Source: Noviluteimonas sp052115395 (GTDB lineage: Bacteria > Pseudomonadota > Gammaproteobacteria > Xanthomonadales > Xanthomonadaceae). Taken from it: 64,000 nt of DNA. How positions within the stretch are numbered: position 1 is the first letter of the stretch; each line of letters opens with the position of its first letter. This document shows, one piece after another, positions 33,071-41,948 of this stretch. A program made the position numbers and the translations under genes. The DNA lies in NCBI GenBank assembly GCA_052115395.1, contig JBFRGO010000001.1. The stretch is one strand, 5' to 3'. The notes under the pieces are model-generated. The model saw only the letters and a list, made by a program, of their open reading frames with translations, was not told the DNA's origin and made no database searches.

Positions 33071-35337
33071 ACGCCGCCAAGCCGATCCCCGCCCGCATGA
33101 AGGGCCTCAACCGCGCCGAAATCTGCGACGTCAACTTCCAGGAATACGTGCGCGATTGGAACGGCCACCGCGATGTCGCGCCCGCGCCGCACGAAGCCAT
33201 CCTCGAAGGCAGCGCGCTGGATGCGCAGGGCTTCCGCGAGATCTTCGAATCGCAGTTGATTTCGCGCCATCTGGACTTGATGGCGCGCGTGTTGCGCGTG
33301 CAGAACAAGGTCTTCTACACGATCGGTTCCAGTGGCCACGAAGGCAACGCGATGGTCGCGCGCCTGACGCGCCACACCGATCCGGCGTTCCTGCATTACC
33401 GTTCGGGCGGCTTCATGGCCGAGCGCTTCCGCAAGCTGCCGGGAATGGACCCGATCATGGATTCGGCGCTGTCCTTCGCGGCCAGCAAGGACGATCCGGC
33501 GAGCGGCGGCCGCCACAAGGTGTGGGGCAGCAAGCCCTTGTGGGTGTTGCCGCAGACTTCGACGATCGCCTCGCACCTGCCCAAGGCGCTGGGCACCGCG
33601 CTCGCGATCGAACAAGGTCCGCGCATCGGGCATGAACTTCCGATCCCGAAGGACAGCATCGCGATCTGTTCCTTCGGCGATGCCTCGAGCAACCACGCCA
33701 CCGCGCAGACCGCGTTCAATGCCGCGGCGTGGACCGCGTACCAGAAGCTCCCCGCGCCGGTGTTGTTCGTGTGCGAAGACAACGGCATCGGCATTTCGGT
33801 GAAGACGCCGAGCGGCTGGGTCGCGCGCAACTTCCAGCAGCGCCCGGACCTGGATTACTTCTACGCCGATGGCCTGGACCTCGCCGAAGGCTATGGCCAG
33901 GTGCAAGCCGCCGTCGAACATTGCCGCCGCACGCGCCGCCCGACCTTCCTGCACCTGCGCACCACGCGCATCATGGGCCACGCGGGCACCGACTTCGAAA
34001 TCGAATGGCGTTCGATCGAAGAACTGTGCGCGGTGGAGGCGACCGATCCGTTGCTGCGTTCGGCCGCGATCGCGCTCGAATCGGGCCTGATGTCGAAGGA
34101 AGACATCCTCGCGCTGTACGAAGACACGCGGAAGAAGTGTTTCGCCGCGGCCCACGACGCCGACAGCCGTCCGCGACTGACCGACCTGGCCGACGTGATG
34201 AAGCCGCTCGCGCCGTACACGCCCGACGCCGTGCGCAAGGAAGCCGCGCGCGTGCCGGATGCCGCACGTCGCGAGCAGGCCTTCGGCGGTGAAGCGAAGC
34301 TGCCGGAGAAACAAGCGCCGCGCCATCTCGCGATCCAGATCAACAACGCGTTGCACGATCTGTTCGCCAAGTATCCGCAGGCTTTGCTGTTCGGCGAAGA
34401 CGTCGCGCTCAAGGGCGGCGTGTACACGGTAACCAAGGGCTTGCAGAAGGCGTTTTCCGGAAAGCGCGTGTTCAACACGCTGCTCGACGAGACGATCATC
34501 CTGGGCCTTGCGCAGGGTTACGCGAACATGGGGATGCTGCCGTTCCCCGAAATCCAGTACCTGGCGTATTTCCACAACGCCTGCGACCAGATCCGCGGCG
34601 AAGCGGCGAGCCTGCAGTTCTTCAGCAACGGCCAGTACCGCAATCCGATGGTGATGCGCATCGCGTCGCTCGGGTATCAGCGCGGGTTCGGCGGGCACTT
34701 CCACAACGACAATTCGATCACCGCCTTGCGCGACATCCCGGGTCTCGTCGTCGGCTGCCCTTCGCGCGGCGACGATGCGGCGACGATGCTGCGCACGCTG
34801 GCCGCGCTCGCGCAGGTCGACGGGCGCGTGTGCGCGCTGCTCGAACCGATCGCGCTGTACATGACGAAGGATTTGCACGAGCCCGGCGACGGCGGCTGGC
34901 TCACCGAATACCCGGCGCCGAACGAGGCGATGGAGCTCGGCGAAGGCCGCGTTTACGGCGAGGGCGACGACCTGGTGATCTTCACCTTCGGCAACGGCGT
35001 CCCGATGTCGCTGCGTGCGGCGAAGCAGATCGAAGGCAAGCACGGCTGGAAGACGCGCGTGGTCGACCTGCGCTGGCTGGTGCCGCTCAACGAAACCTTC
35101 ATCCGCGCACAGGCGAAGTCCGCCAAGCGCATCCTCATCGTCGACGAAGGCCGCAAGAGCGCGGGCGTGGGCGAGGGCGTGGTCACCGCGATCGTGGAAG
35201 GCGGGTTCGGCGCGCGCCCGTTCCAGCGCGTGGTCGGCGCCGATACGTTCACGCCGCTCGCGGGTGCCGCCTTCCTGGTGATTCCGTCGGACGAGGACAT
35301 CGTCGCGGCGGCCGACCGGCTCGCCGCGAAGGCGTGA
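33067..35337 (+). CDS. 2-oxoacid dehydrogenase E1, alpha and beta fused (branched-chain type)
   Basis: 756 residues. The alpha part (1-400) has the thiamine diphosphate motif GDASSNHATAQTAFN ... EDN and HYRSGGFM. The beta part (about 420-756) has HLAIQINNALHDLFAKYP, LFGEDVALKGGVYTVTKGLQ and LDETIILGLAQGYANMG, then the transketolase C-terminal domain. Fusion of both E1 halves in one chain is known for some branched-chain 2-oxoacid dehydrogenases. It decarboxylates a 2-oxoacid and passes the acyl group to E2; no E2 or E3 gene is nearby. Its operon contains an acyl-CoA dehydrogenase, fitting amino-acid degradation. ATG overlaps the upstream stop. Confidence 0.88.
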   Translation: MNAAKPIPARMKGLNRAEICDVNFQEYVRDWNGHRDVAPAPHEAILEGSALDAQGFREIFESQLISRHLDLMARVLRVQNKVFYTIGSSGHEGNAMVARLTRHTDPAFLHYRSGGFMAERFRKLPGMDPIMDSALSFAASKDDPASGGRHKVWGSKPLWVLPQTSTIASHLPKALGTALAIEQGPRIGHELPIPKDSIAICSFGDASSNHATAQTAFNAAAWTAYQKLPAPVLFVCEDNGIGISVKTPSGWVARNFQQRPDLDYFYADGLDLAEGYGQVQAAVEHCRRTRRPTFLHLRTTRIMGHAGTDFEIEWRSIEELCAVEATDPLLRSAAIALESGLMSKEDILALYEDTRKKCFAAAHDADSRPRLTDLADVMKPLAPYTPDAVRKEAARVPDAARREQAFGGEAKLPEKQAPRHLAIQINNALHDLFAKYPQALLFGEDVALKGGVYTVTKGLQKAFSGKRVFNTLLDETIILGLAQGYANMGMLPFPEIQYLAYFHNACDQIRGEAASLQFFSNGQYRNPMVMRIASLGYQRGFGGHFHNDNSITALRDIPGLVVGCPSRGDDAATMLRTLAALAQVDGRVCALLEPIALYMTKDLHEPGDGGWLTEYPAPNEAMELGEGRVYGEGDDLVIFTFGNGVPMSLRAAKQIEGKHGWKTRVVDLRWLVPLNETFIRAQAKSAKRILIVDEGRKSAGVGEGVVTAIVEGGFGARPFQRVVGADTFTPLAGAAFLVIPSDEDIVAAADRLAAKA

Positions 35338-35341
35338 TCCG

Positions 35342-36214
35342 CTAGCGGGCGAGGCCGGCGAGCAACGCGCGTTCGCGCAAGGTCACGCCGTTGCTCGTCA
35401 CCGGCACATCGGGGCGCTCGACGGGCAACACCGCGAGCGCCACCCAGCCTTCGCCATTGCGCGCGGTGCTCACGACCTGGCCCAGCGTCGCGGCGCCCAC
35501 GTCGACGTTCGCGCCGGCTTCGGGCTCGCTCTGGCATTCGAACAGCGTCAGCCCGCGTTTGACCTGGCCGAGGAAGTGCGTGCGCGCCACGATCTCCTGC
35601 CCCGGATAGCACCCCTTCTTCACGCTGAAGGCATGCAGGCGGTCGAGCGAGAGCATTTGCGGCGTCCACTGCTCGGCTTGCGAAGGCGGCAAACGCGGAA
35701 AGCCCAGGCGCAAATCGGCCGCGCGCCAGCGCGTTTCGGCGTCGCCATCGCCCGGCGATGCACCGCCCGGCGCGATGCGCAGCGTGCGCTTGAGCCCGAA
35801 TCCACCGAAGTCGAATTCGATCCCGTCCTCCGGCGTGCCCGCGAAACTGGCGCCGGCGGCCGTCGAAGGCGCGTCGAAGGTGCCGCTCGCGTGAAGATCG
35901 TCGCGCACCGTCACCTGCAACTGGCGGCGCAGCACGAAGCGCTGCAATTGCGCGGCAAGGGCGTGCGCATCGACGTCGGGCACGATGAGCCACGCGGTGT
36001 CCTGGGCCACGCGGGCCAGGGCGAAGAGCGCGATGACGCGGCCTTTCGGGGTCAGCCACCCGTTCCATTGCCATCGCCCGACGCGTGCTGCCTCCACGTC
36101 GTTCATGCACTGCGCTTGCGCGAAGGCGATGGCATCGCGCCCTTCGAGCGCGATCACGCGGTGGCCGGGAAGGGCGAAAGCCGGGGCGGGCGGGGGCGCT
36201 AGGTTGTGGGACAT
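35342..36214 (-). CDS. ygfZ: YgfZ/GcvT-domain folate-binding protein
   Basis: 290 residues. The family signature K-G-C-Y-x-G-Q-E is present (VKKGCYPGQEIVARTHFLG), and the N-terminal GcvT-like half contains ALEGRDAIAFAQAQCMNDV. YgfZ (IbaG/Iba57 group) uses tetrahydrofolate and helps maintain iron-sulfur enzymes. Its position beside the divergent succinate dehydrogenase operon, which needs three iron-sulfur clusters, is meaningful. Start chosen at MSHNLAPP; 27 bases separate it from the small SDHAF4-like gene on the other strand. Confidence 0.88.
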   Translation of the reverse strand: MSHNLAPPPAPAFALPGHRVIALEGRDAIAFAQAQCMNDVEAARVGRWQWNGWLTPKGRVIALFALARVAQDTAWLIVPDVDAHALAAQLQRFVLRRQLQVTVRDDLHASGTFDAPSTAAGASFAGTPEDGIEFDFGGFGLKRTLRIAPGGASPGDGDAETRWRAADLRLGFPRLPPSQAEQWTPQMLSLDRLHAFSVKKGCYPGQEIVARTHFLGQVKRGLTLFECQSEPEAGANVDVGAATLGQVVSTARNGEGWVALAVLPVERPDVPVTSNGVTLRERALLAGLAR

Positions 36215-36241
36215 CCGGTGCGGACTTAAACTTCGGGGGTT

Positions 36242-36451
36242 GTGACGCCGCGAATCATAGGTCAATCCGAACCCGACACCGACGCCGGAGCGCTGCCCGA
36301 TGGTGCAGTCGCGCCGCACGAAGGCACGCAGGTTGTCCCGGCCGACGACGTGGACCCCGTTCGCCCACCGGTCGAGATCGGCGGGCGCAAGGGATTGGAC
36401 CCGGTCCGTTACGGCGACTGGGAAAAGAACGGCCGCTGCATCGATTTCTGA
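36242..36451 (+). CDS. Succinate dehydrogenase assembly factor 4-like protein (DUF1674)
   Basis: 69 residues from a GTG start. The C-terminus GGRKGLDPVRYGDWEKNGRCIDF is the signature of DUF1674, the bacterial counterpart of mitochondrial SDHAF4, which binds the flavinated SdhA and promotes its assembly with SdhB. The rest is polar and probably disordered. It is the first gene of the sdh cluster, 39 bases before sdhC, which strongly supports the role. Confidence 0.85.
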   Translation: MTPRIIGQSEPDTDAGALPDGAVAPHEGTQVVPADDVDPVRPPVEIGGRKGLDPVRYGDWEKNGRCIDF

Positions 36452-36490
36452 CGCCGCACCCGATTGACATCACGTAAGGAAGACGACCCG

Positions 36491-36874
36491 ATGGCGACGC
36501 AACGCCCCCTGTCACCGCATCTGCAGGTGTATCGCTGGCAGATCACGATGACGATGTCGATCCTGCATCGCGCCACCGGCATCGGCCTGGTCGTCGGTGC
36601 CTTCGCGTTGGCCTGGTTCCTGGTGATGCTCTCGATGGGCCCGGAGTCCGGCGCGCGCGCGATGGCCTGCGTGGGATCGCCGATCGGACTGTTGTTCACC
36701 TTCGCCTTCTCGCTGTGCCTGGTCTACCACCTGTTCAATGGCCTGCGGCACCTGCTGTGGGATACGGGCCACGGCTACGACATTCCCTCCGTCTACAAGA
36801 CCGGCTGGACCGTCTTCGCGCTCACGGTGGTCGTCACCGCCGCACTGTGGTTCTTCGCACTGGGAGTCGCCTGA
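36491..36874 (+). CDS. sdhC: Succinate dehydrogenase cytochrome b556 subunit SdhC
   Basis: 127 residues with three transmembrane helices. The conserved N-terminal part RPLSPHLQVYRW and SILHRATGIGL (quinone and haem region) and the haem-ligand His in HLFNGLRHLLWDTGHGYD are all present. It anchors the catalytic SdhAB dimer to the inner membrane and carries electrons to ubiquinone. ATG at 36491 follows an AAGGAAGA ribosome site. It is followed after 3 bases by sdhD. Confidence 0.93.
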   Translation: MATQRPLSPHLQVYRWQITMTMSILHRATGIGLVVGAFALAWFLVMLSMGPESGARAMACVGSPIGLLFTFAFSLCLVYHLFNGLRHLLWDTGHGYDIPSVYKTGWTVFALTVVVTAALWFFALGVA

Positions 36875-36877
36875 GCC

Positions 36878-37261
36878 ATGACCGACCTGCGTACTCCGCT
36901 CGCACGCGCCCGCGGCCTGGGCTCCGGCAAGACCGGCACCGGCCACTTCTGGGTGCAACGCGTCACCGCCGTCGCGCTCGCGCTGCTCGTGCCCTGGCTG
37001 GTGTGGGTGCTGCTTTCGATGGTGGGCGGCGATTACCAGCACGCCATCGACGTGCTGCACCGTCCCTGGAACGCGATCCTGATGGGCGCCTTCCTCGTCG
37101 CGATGTTCTGGCACGCCAAGCTCGGCATCCAGGTGGTCATCGAAGACTACGTGCACACGCGCGCCTGGGAAGTCACGCTCCAACTGCTGAACCTGTTCCT
37201 GTGCACCCTCGGCGCGATCGCGTCGTTGTTCGCGATCGTCCGCATCGCGCTGCTGGCCTGA
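36878..37261 (+). CDS. sdhD: Succinate dehydrogenase membrane anchor SdhD
   Basis: 127 residues, three transmembrane helices. GLGSGKTGTGHFWVQRVTAVAL near the N-terminus and FWHAKLGIQVVIEDYVHT (haem-ligand His and quinone-site residues) match SdhD. It pairs with SdhC to form the membrane domain of complex II. It lies 3 bases after sdhC and 6 before sdhA. Confidence 0.92.
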   Translation: MTDLRTPLARARGLGSGKTGTGHFWVQRVTAVALALLVPWLVWVLLSMVGGDYQHAIDVLHRPWNAILMGAFLVAMFWHAKLGIQVVIEDYVHTRAWEVTLQLLNLFLCTLGAIASLFAIVRIALLA

Positions 37262-37267
37262 GCCCAA

Positions 37268-39055
37268 ATGACCGCCTACAAGATCCAGGAACACAAGTAC
37301 GACATGATCGTCGTCGGCGCCGGTGGCGCCGGCCTGCGCGCCACCTTCGGCCTTGCGCAAAAAGGCCTGAAGACCGCGTGCCTGACGAAGGTCTTCCCGA
37401 CGCGCTCGCACACCGTCGCCGCGCAGGGCGGTATTTCCGCCGCGCTCGGCAACATGGGCGAAGACGACTGGCGCTTCCACTTCTACGACACCATCAAGGG
37501 GTCGGATTGGCTGGGCGACCAGGACGCGATCGAGTACATGTGCCGCGAGGCCATCCCCGCGATCATCGAACTCGAGCACCAGGGCGTGCCGTTCTCGCGC
37601 ACCGAAGACGGCCGCATCTACCAGCGTCCCTTCGGCGGCATGACCACGCATTACGGCAAGGGCATCGCGCAGCGCACGTGCGCGGCCGCCGACCGCACCG
37701 GCCACGCGATCCTGCACACGCTGTACCAGCAGTCGCTCGCGCATAAAGCGCAGTTCTTCATCGAATACTTCGCGCTCGACCTGATCATGGACGAGGAGGG
37801 CGCCTGCCGCGGCGTGCTCGCACTGGACATGGCCGAAGGCACGCTGCACCTGTTCCGTTCGCACGGCGTGGTGCTCGCCACCGGCGGCTACGGCCGCGCG
37901 TACTTCTCGGCGACCTCCGCGCACACCTGCACCGGCGACGGCGGCGGCATGGCGCTGCGCGCCGGCTTGGGCCTGCAGGATATGGAGTTCGTGCAGTTCC
38001 ATCCCACCGGCATCTACGGCGCGGGCTGCCTGATCACCGAAGGCGTGCGCGGCGAAGGCGGCATCCTGCGCAACAGCAACGGCGAGCGCTTCATGGAGCG
38101 CTACGCGCCGAACGCGAAGGACCTCGCTTCGCGCGACGTCGTCTCGCGTTCGATGACCATCGAGATCCGCGAAGGCCGCGGCGTGGGCCCGCTGAAGGAC
38201 CACATCAACCTCGACCTGACGCACCTGGACCCGAAGGACATCCACGAAAAGCTCCCCGGCATCGCCGAGAGCGCGAAGATCTTCGCGGGCGTGGACGTGG
38301 AGAAGGAACCGATCCCCGTGCTACCGACCGTCCACTACAACATGGGCGGCATCCCCACCAATTATCACGGCGAAGTCGTGCAACTGCGCAACGGCAATCC
38401 CGATGCGGTGGTGCAGGGCCTGTACGCGATCGGCGAAGCGGCGTGCGTGTCGGTGCACGGCGCGAACCGCCTGGGCTCCAACTCGCTGCTCGACCTGGTG
38501 GTGTTCGGCCGCGCGGTCGCCAACCGTTGCGCCGAGACCATCAAGCCCGGCATGCCGCACAAGGATCTGAAGACCACGGCATGCGACCAGTCGCTCGCCA
38601 ACTTCGACCGCCTGCGCAACGCCAAGGGCTCGCTGCCCACGGCCGAGATCCGCAACAACATGCAGCGTGCGATGCAGGCCGACGCCGCGGTGTTCCGTAC
38701 CGGCGAAACGCTGGCCGAAGGCGTGGCGAAGGTCCGTGAGATCAATGCGTCCTTCGCCGACGTGAAGGTCAGCGATCGCTCGCTGGTCTGGAACTCCGAC
38801 CTGATCGAAACCCTGGAACTGCAGAACCTGCTGGGCCAGGCACTGACCACGATCGTGTCCGCCGAGAACCGCACCGAATCGCGCGGCGCGCATGCGCGCG
38901 AGGACTTCCCGGAACGCGACGACGCGAACTGGCACAAGCACAGCGTGTGCTGGGTCGACGATGCGGGCAACACGCGCATCGACTACCGCCCGGTACACAT
39001 GTACACGCTCAGCAACGACGTCGAAGTCGTGCCGCCCAAGCCGCGCGTCTACTGA
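37268..39055 (+). CDS. sdhA: Succinate dehydrogenase flavoprotein subunit SdhA
   Basis: 595 residues, full length. The N-terminal dinucleotide motif VVGAGGAGLRA, the covalent-FAD histidine in TRSHTVAAQGGI, active-site segment QFHPTGIYGAGCLITEGVRGEGG and RSMTIEIREGRG are conserved, and the helical C-terminal domain ends with DYRPVHMYTLSNDVEVVPPKPRVY. It oxidises succinate to fumarate in the citric acid cycle. FAD attachment is helped by SdhE, which is encoded downstream (40277). Confidence 0.96.
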   Translation: MTAYKIQEHKYDMIVVGAGGAGLRATFGLAQKGLKTACLTKVFPTRSHTVAAQGGISAALGNMGEDDWRFHFYDTIKGSDWLGDQDAIEYMCREAIPAIIELEHQGVPFSRTEDGRIYQRPFGGMTTHYGKGIAQRTCAAADRTGHAILHTLYQQSLAHKAQFFIEYFALDLIMDEEGACRGVLALDMAEGTLHLFRSHGVVLATGGYGRAYFSATSAHTCTGDGGGMALRAGLGLQDMEFVQFHPTGIYGAGCLITEGVRGEGGILRNSNGERFMERYAPNAKDLASRDVVSRSMTIEIREGRGVGPLKDHINLDLTHLDPKDIHEKLPGIAESAKIFAGVDVEKEPIPVLPTVHYNMGGIPTNYHGEVVQLRNGNPDAVVQGLYAIGEAACVSVHGANRLGSNSLLDLVVFGRAVANRCAETIKPGMPHKDLKTTACDQSLANFDRLRNAKGSLPTAEIRNNMQRAMQADAAVFRTGETLAEGVAKVREINASFADVKVSDRSLVWNSDLIETLELQNLLGQALTTIVSAENRTESRGAHAREDFPERDDANWHKHSVCWVDDAGNTRIDYRPVHMYTLSNDVEVVPPKPRVY

Positions 39056-39073
39056 CCCAGGGAACGAGAAACC

Positions 39074-39856
39074 ATGGCTGAATTCACGCTCCCGAAGAAT
39101 TCGAAGATCGGCAAGGGCCGGCACTTCCCCGCGCCCGCCGGCGCGAAGAAAGTGCGCACCTTCAAGGTGTATCGCTGGAACCCGGACGACGGCAAGAATC
39201 CGAGCGTCGACACCTACGATGTCGACCTGGCCACCTGCGGCCCGATGGTTCTCGACGCGCTGATCAAGATCAAGAACGAGATCGACCCGACGCTGACCTT
39301 CCGCCGCTCTTGCCGGGAAGGCATCTGCGGCTCGTGCGCGATGAACATCGACGGCACGAACACGCTGGCGTGCACGCGCGCGATCTCCGACTGCACCAAG
39401 GCCGAAGTGCCGATCTACCCGCTGCCGCACATGGCGGTGGTGAAGGATCTGGTGCCGGACATGACGCACTTCTACGCGCAGTACGCGTCGATCAAGCCGT
39501 GGATCCGCACGCAGACGCCGGCGCCGGATCGCGAACGCCTGCAGTCGAAGGAAGATCGCGCGCTGCTCGACGGCCTGTACGAATGCATCCTGTGCGCGTG
39601 CTGCTCGACCAGCTGCCCGAGCTATTGGTGGAACGGCGACCGTTACCTGGGCCCGGCGATCCTGCTGCAGGCCTACCGCTGGATCGTCGACTCGCGCGAC
39701 GAAGACACCGGCGCGCGCCTGGACGACCTGGAAGACCCGTTCAAGCTCTACCGCTGCCACACGATCATGAACTGCGCGCGGACCTGCCCGAAGGGCCTGA
39801 ACCCGGCGAAGGCGATCGGCGAGATCAAGAAGTTGATGCTGGCAAGGCGCGGCTGA
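39074..39856 (+). CDS. sdhB: Succinate dehydrogenase iron-sulfur subunit SdhB
   Basis: 260 residues. The 2Fe-2S ligands are in CREGICGSCAMNIDGTNTLAC (about 80-100). The C-terminal cysteines CILCACCSTSCP and CHTIMNCARTCPKG hold the 4Fe-4S and 3Fe-4S clusters. It relays electrons from SdhA to the quinone site. It lies 18 bases after sdhA with an AGGGAACGAG ribosome site. Confidence 0.96.
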   Translation: MAEFTLPKNSKIGKGRHFPAPAGAKKVRTFKVYRWNPDDGKNPSVDTYDVDLATCGPMVLDALIKIKNEIDPTLTFRRSCREGICGSCAMNIDGTNTLACTRAISDCTKAEVPIYPLPHMAVVKDLVPDMTHFYAQYASIKPWIRTQTPAPDRERLQSKEDRALLDGLYECILCACCSTSCPSYWWNGDRYLGPAILLQAYRWIVDSRDEDTGARLDDLEDPFKLYRCHTIMNCARTCPKGLNPAKAIGEIKKLMLARRG

Positions 39857-39860
39857 TCCC

Positions 39861-40280
39861 GTGGCCGACGCGGAGATCCTCAAGCCCGCGTTCGCCCTGG
39901 TCGGCCTGACGGCCGTCGTCTTCGTTCGCATGTACTGGTTGCGTCTGGCCGAGCTCGGGCGTGGGCGCATCGATGCGCAGGCGGTCGCCACCTCGTCGGA
40001 AATGGCGCGCCTGCTGACCGACACGCGCGCCTCCGACAACTTCCGCAACCTCTTCGAACTCCCGGTCCTGTTCTACGCCGCGGTGTTCGTCGCGATGTCC
40101 ACGCACCTGGTCACGCCGATCTCGATCGCACTGGCGTGGATCTTCGTCGTCCTGCGCGTGCTGCATAGCGCCGTGCACTGCACCTACAACCGCGTCATGC
40201 ACCGCTTCCTCCTGTATGTCGCGGGCGCACTGGTCTTGTTCACCTGGTGGGCGTATCTGGCAACGGGGCAGGCGTGGTGA
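39861..40280 (+). CDS. MAPEG-family membrane protein
   Basis: 139 residues from a GTG start four bases after sdhB, with four hydrophobic helices. The MAPEG signature is seen around RASDNFRNLFELPVLFYAAVF and LHSAVHCTYNRVMHRFLLY. MAPEG proteins are glutathione- or lipid-handling membrane enzymes; many bacterial ones have no known substrate. It sits between sdhB and sdhE and overlaps the sdhE start by 4 bases (GTGA), so it is part of the sdh transcript. Confidence 0.85.
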   Translation: MADAEILKPAFALVGLTAVVFVRMYWLRLAELGRGRIDAQAVATSSEMARLLTDTRASDNFRNLFELPVLFYAAVFVAMSTHLVTPISIALAWIFVVLRVLHSAVHCTYNRVMHRFLLYVAGALVLFTWWAYLATGQAW

Positions 40281-40528
40281 ACGACGACGCCGAAATCCGC
40301 AAGCTCAAGTGGCGCTGCCGCCGCGGCATGCGCGAACTCGACCAACTGCTCGAGCGTTGGCTCGAGACTTCGTGGCGCCAATCCAACGACGCCGATCGCG
40401 CGACTTTCCTGCGCGTGCTCGACAGCGAAGACGACCGCTTGTGGAAATGGTTCCTCGGGCACGAAACCGCGCCCGATGCGGAGCTGCAGGCGCTCATCGA
40501 ACGCATCCGCAACCTGCCGCACGCATGA
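40277..40528 (+). CDS. sdhE: SdhE, FAD assembly factor of succinate dehydrogenase
   Basis: 83 residues from a GTG start that overlaps the stop of the MAPEG gene. The motif RRGMRELDQLLERWLE is the conserved flavinylation region (RGxxE) and the rest is a five-helix bundle. SdhE (YgfY, human SDHAF2) promotes covalent FAD insertion into SdhA. It is encoded in the same operon as its client. Confidence 0.92.
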   Translation: MNDDAEIRKLKWRCRRGMRELDQLLERWLETSWRQSNDADRATFLRVLDSEDDRLWKWFLGHETAPDAELQALIERIRNLPHA

Positions 40529-40818
40529 TCCCCGCCCGTTGTCCCAACTGCAGCCGCCGCATCGACTTCGGGCTGCTCGGCCTGCTGCCGATCCAGTCGC
40601 GCGTGGCGCACCCGGCGGACCTGCACTGTTCTGCCTGCCAGGTGCGGGTCACGCTCGCGTCCTGGTGGTTGTTCGTGAGCTTCGTTGGCTCGCTGGCGGC
40701 GGCGTTCTGGATACTGCCGCAGCCCTTGGCCCTGACCACGTGCCTGTGGTTCGCGCTGCAGATCGCCGCGAACGGGCTCTACGTCGTCTTCGGCGGTCCG
40801 CTGAAAACCTTCCGCTGA
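40525..40818 (+). CDS. Small zinc-ribbon membrane protein
   Basis: 97 residues. Two Cys pairs (CPNC at 6-9 and CSAC around 36-39) form a zinc ribbon, followed by two hydrophobic helices (WWLFVSFVGSLAAAFWILP and LTTCLWFALQIAANGLYVVF). No family recognised. It overlaps the sdhE stop by 4 bases, so it is translated from the same transcript. Confidence 0.6.
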   Translation: MIPARCPNCSRRIDFGLLGLLPIQSRVAHPADLHCSACQVRVTLASWWLFVSFVGSLAAAFWILPQPLALTTCLWFALQIAANGLYVVFGGPLKTFR

Positions 40819-40834
40819 GCGCGTTCGGGAGACC

Positions 40835-41182
40835 TCAGAGCGCGCGCCCGTCGTAGTTGTGCACGGGAATCGCCGACAGATCCACGTCGTCGAGCACGCG
40901 CAGGTTGACCGCCGCGACGGGATTGCCCTTCGGATCGTTCGCTTCGCCGAACACGTGGATGCCGCAGGTGTCGCAGAAGCGATGCTGGATGTGGTGCTTG
41001 TTGAAGGTGTACGTCGCCATGTCCGATTCCGGCGTGCGCAACACAAGCTTCTCGCGCGGTACGAACCACAACAGCGACGCGCGCTTGGCGCACATCGAGC
41101 AATTGCAGGCCAGCCCGCTGTCGATCTGTCCTTCGACGTCGAAGGCGACCTTGCCGCATTGGCAGCTACCGGTGTAGTTCAT
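40835..41182 (-). CDS. GFA/CENP-V family zinc protein
   Basis: 115 residues. Zinc cysteines are in GSCQCGKV (5-12), CNCSMCAKR (about 26-34) and CDTCGIHVFG (about 70-79). It is shorter than the GFA protein at 12048-12473 but of the same fold. It lies downstream of the arsenic operon on the same strand after a 91-base gap, so it may have its own promoter. Substrate unknown. Confidence 0.87.
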   Translation of the reverse strand: MNYTGSCQCGKVAFDVEGQIDSGLACNCSMCAKRASLLWFVPREKLVLRTPESDMATYTFNKHHIQHRFCDTCGIHVFGEANDPKGNPVAAVNLRVLDDVDLSAIPVHNYDGRAL

Positions 41183-41273
41183 CGAGCGCGCTCCTGGGGG
41201 AATTCAAGGATGCTGCGGGGATCGACGCGTCGATTCAAGTACCACTGGCCCTCATCTCCCTTCCCAAGGGGGA

Positions 41274-41296
41274 TCAATCGCGCAAAGCGCGATTGA
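41274..41296 (-). terminator. Hairpin overlapping the end of the aquaporin gene
   Basis: tcaatcgcg / cgcgattga forms a perfect 9-bp stem with a 5-base loop, including the stop codon. It is flanked by two copies of gggggatcaa. No T-run follows, so termination is uncertain; it may be a repeat. Confidence 0.35.
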
Positions 41297-41948
41297 GGGG
41301 GATCAAGCTCGCCGCGACCCCAACCGCCACCCCCATCCCGATCACCTGCGCCACCACGAACCCCGGCACGTCCATCATCCGGATCCCCGCGAACGATTGC
41401 GTCAACCCGCGCGCCACCGTCACCGCAGGATTGGCGAACGACGTACTGCCCGTGAACCAGTAGGCCGCGAAGATGTAAGCGCCGACCAGCGCGGGCACGG
41501 CCGCAGGCCGATGCGCCATGCCGAGCAGGATCGTGAGCAACAGACCGAACGTCGCGACGCCTTCGCTCAGCCATTGCCCCGTGCCGGTGCGCACATGCGT
41601 CCCCGGTTGCAGCAAGGCCTGGTCGAACATCGCATGCGCGAGCACGACGCCGAGGATGGCCGCGATGACTTGCACGGCGATGTAGGCGAGCGTGGTTCGC
41701 GTGTCGATCGCACCGCGCAGGCGCATCGCGAGCGTCACTGCCGGATTGAAATGCGCGCCGGAGATCGGGCCGAGAATCACGATGAGGACGTAGAGGATCG
41801 CGGCGGTCGCGCTGGCGTTGGCGAGCAACGCAATGCCATCGTTTCCCCGCGACAGCGCCACGCCCATGATCCCGGAGCCGACGACCGTCGCCAGCAACGC
41901 GGCCGTGCCGAGACCTTCTGCCAGCAGCGCACGAGGCAAGTGGTTCAC
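41274..41948 (-). CDS. Aquaporin/glycerol-facilitator (arsenite channel candidate)
   Basis: 224 residues with about six transmembrane helices and two NPA boxes (HFNPAVT and FANPAVT). Starting with NHLPRALLAEGLGTAALLATVVGSGIMG it resembles the aquaporins found in arsenic operons (AqpS of Sinorhizobium meliloti), which let arsenite leave the cell. It overlaps arsC by 4 bases and is the last gene of the arsR-arsC operon. No ArsB or ACR3 pump is visible, so the channel is the likely exit for arsenite (inference). Confidence 0.85.
   Translation of the reverse strand: MNHLPRALLAEGLGTAALLATVVGSGIMGVALSRGNDGIALLANASATAAILYVLIVILGPISGAHFNPAVTLAMRLRGAIDTRTTLAYIAVQVIAAILGVVLAHAMFDQALLQPGTHVRTGTGQWLSEGVATFGLLLTILLGMAHRPAAVPALVGAYIFAAYWFTGSTSFANPAVTVARGLTQSFAGIRMMDVPGFVVAQVIGMGVAVGVAASLIPLNRALRD

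Noticed and set aside
30977..35337. A complete branched-chain 2-oxoacid dehydrogenase complex locus
   Set aside because: Only the fused E1 is present; no lipoyl-domain E2 or E3 is encoded next to it.
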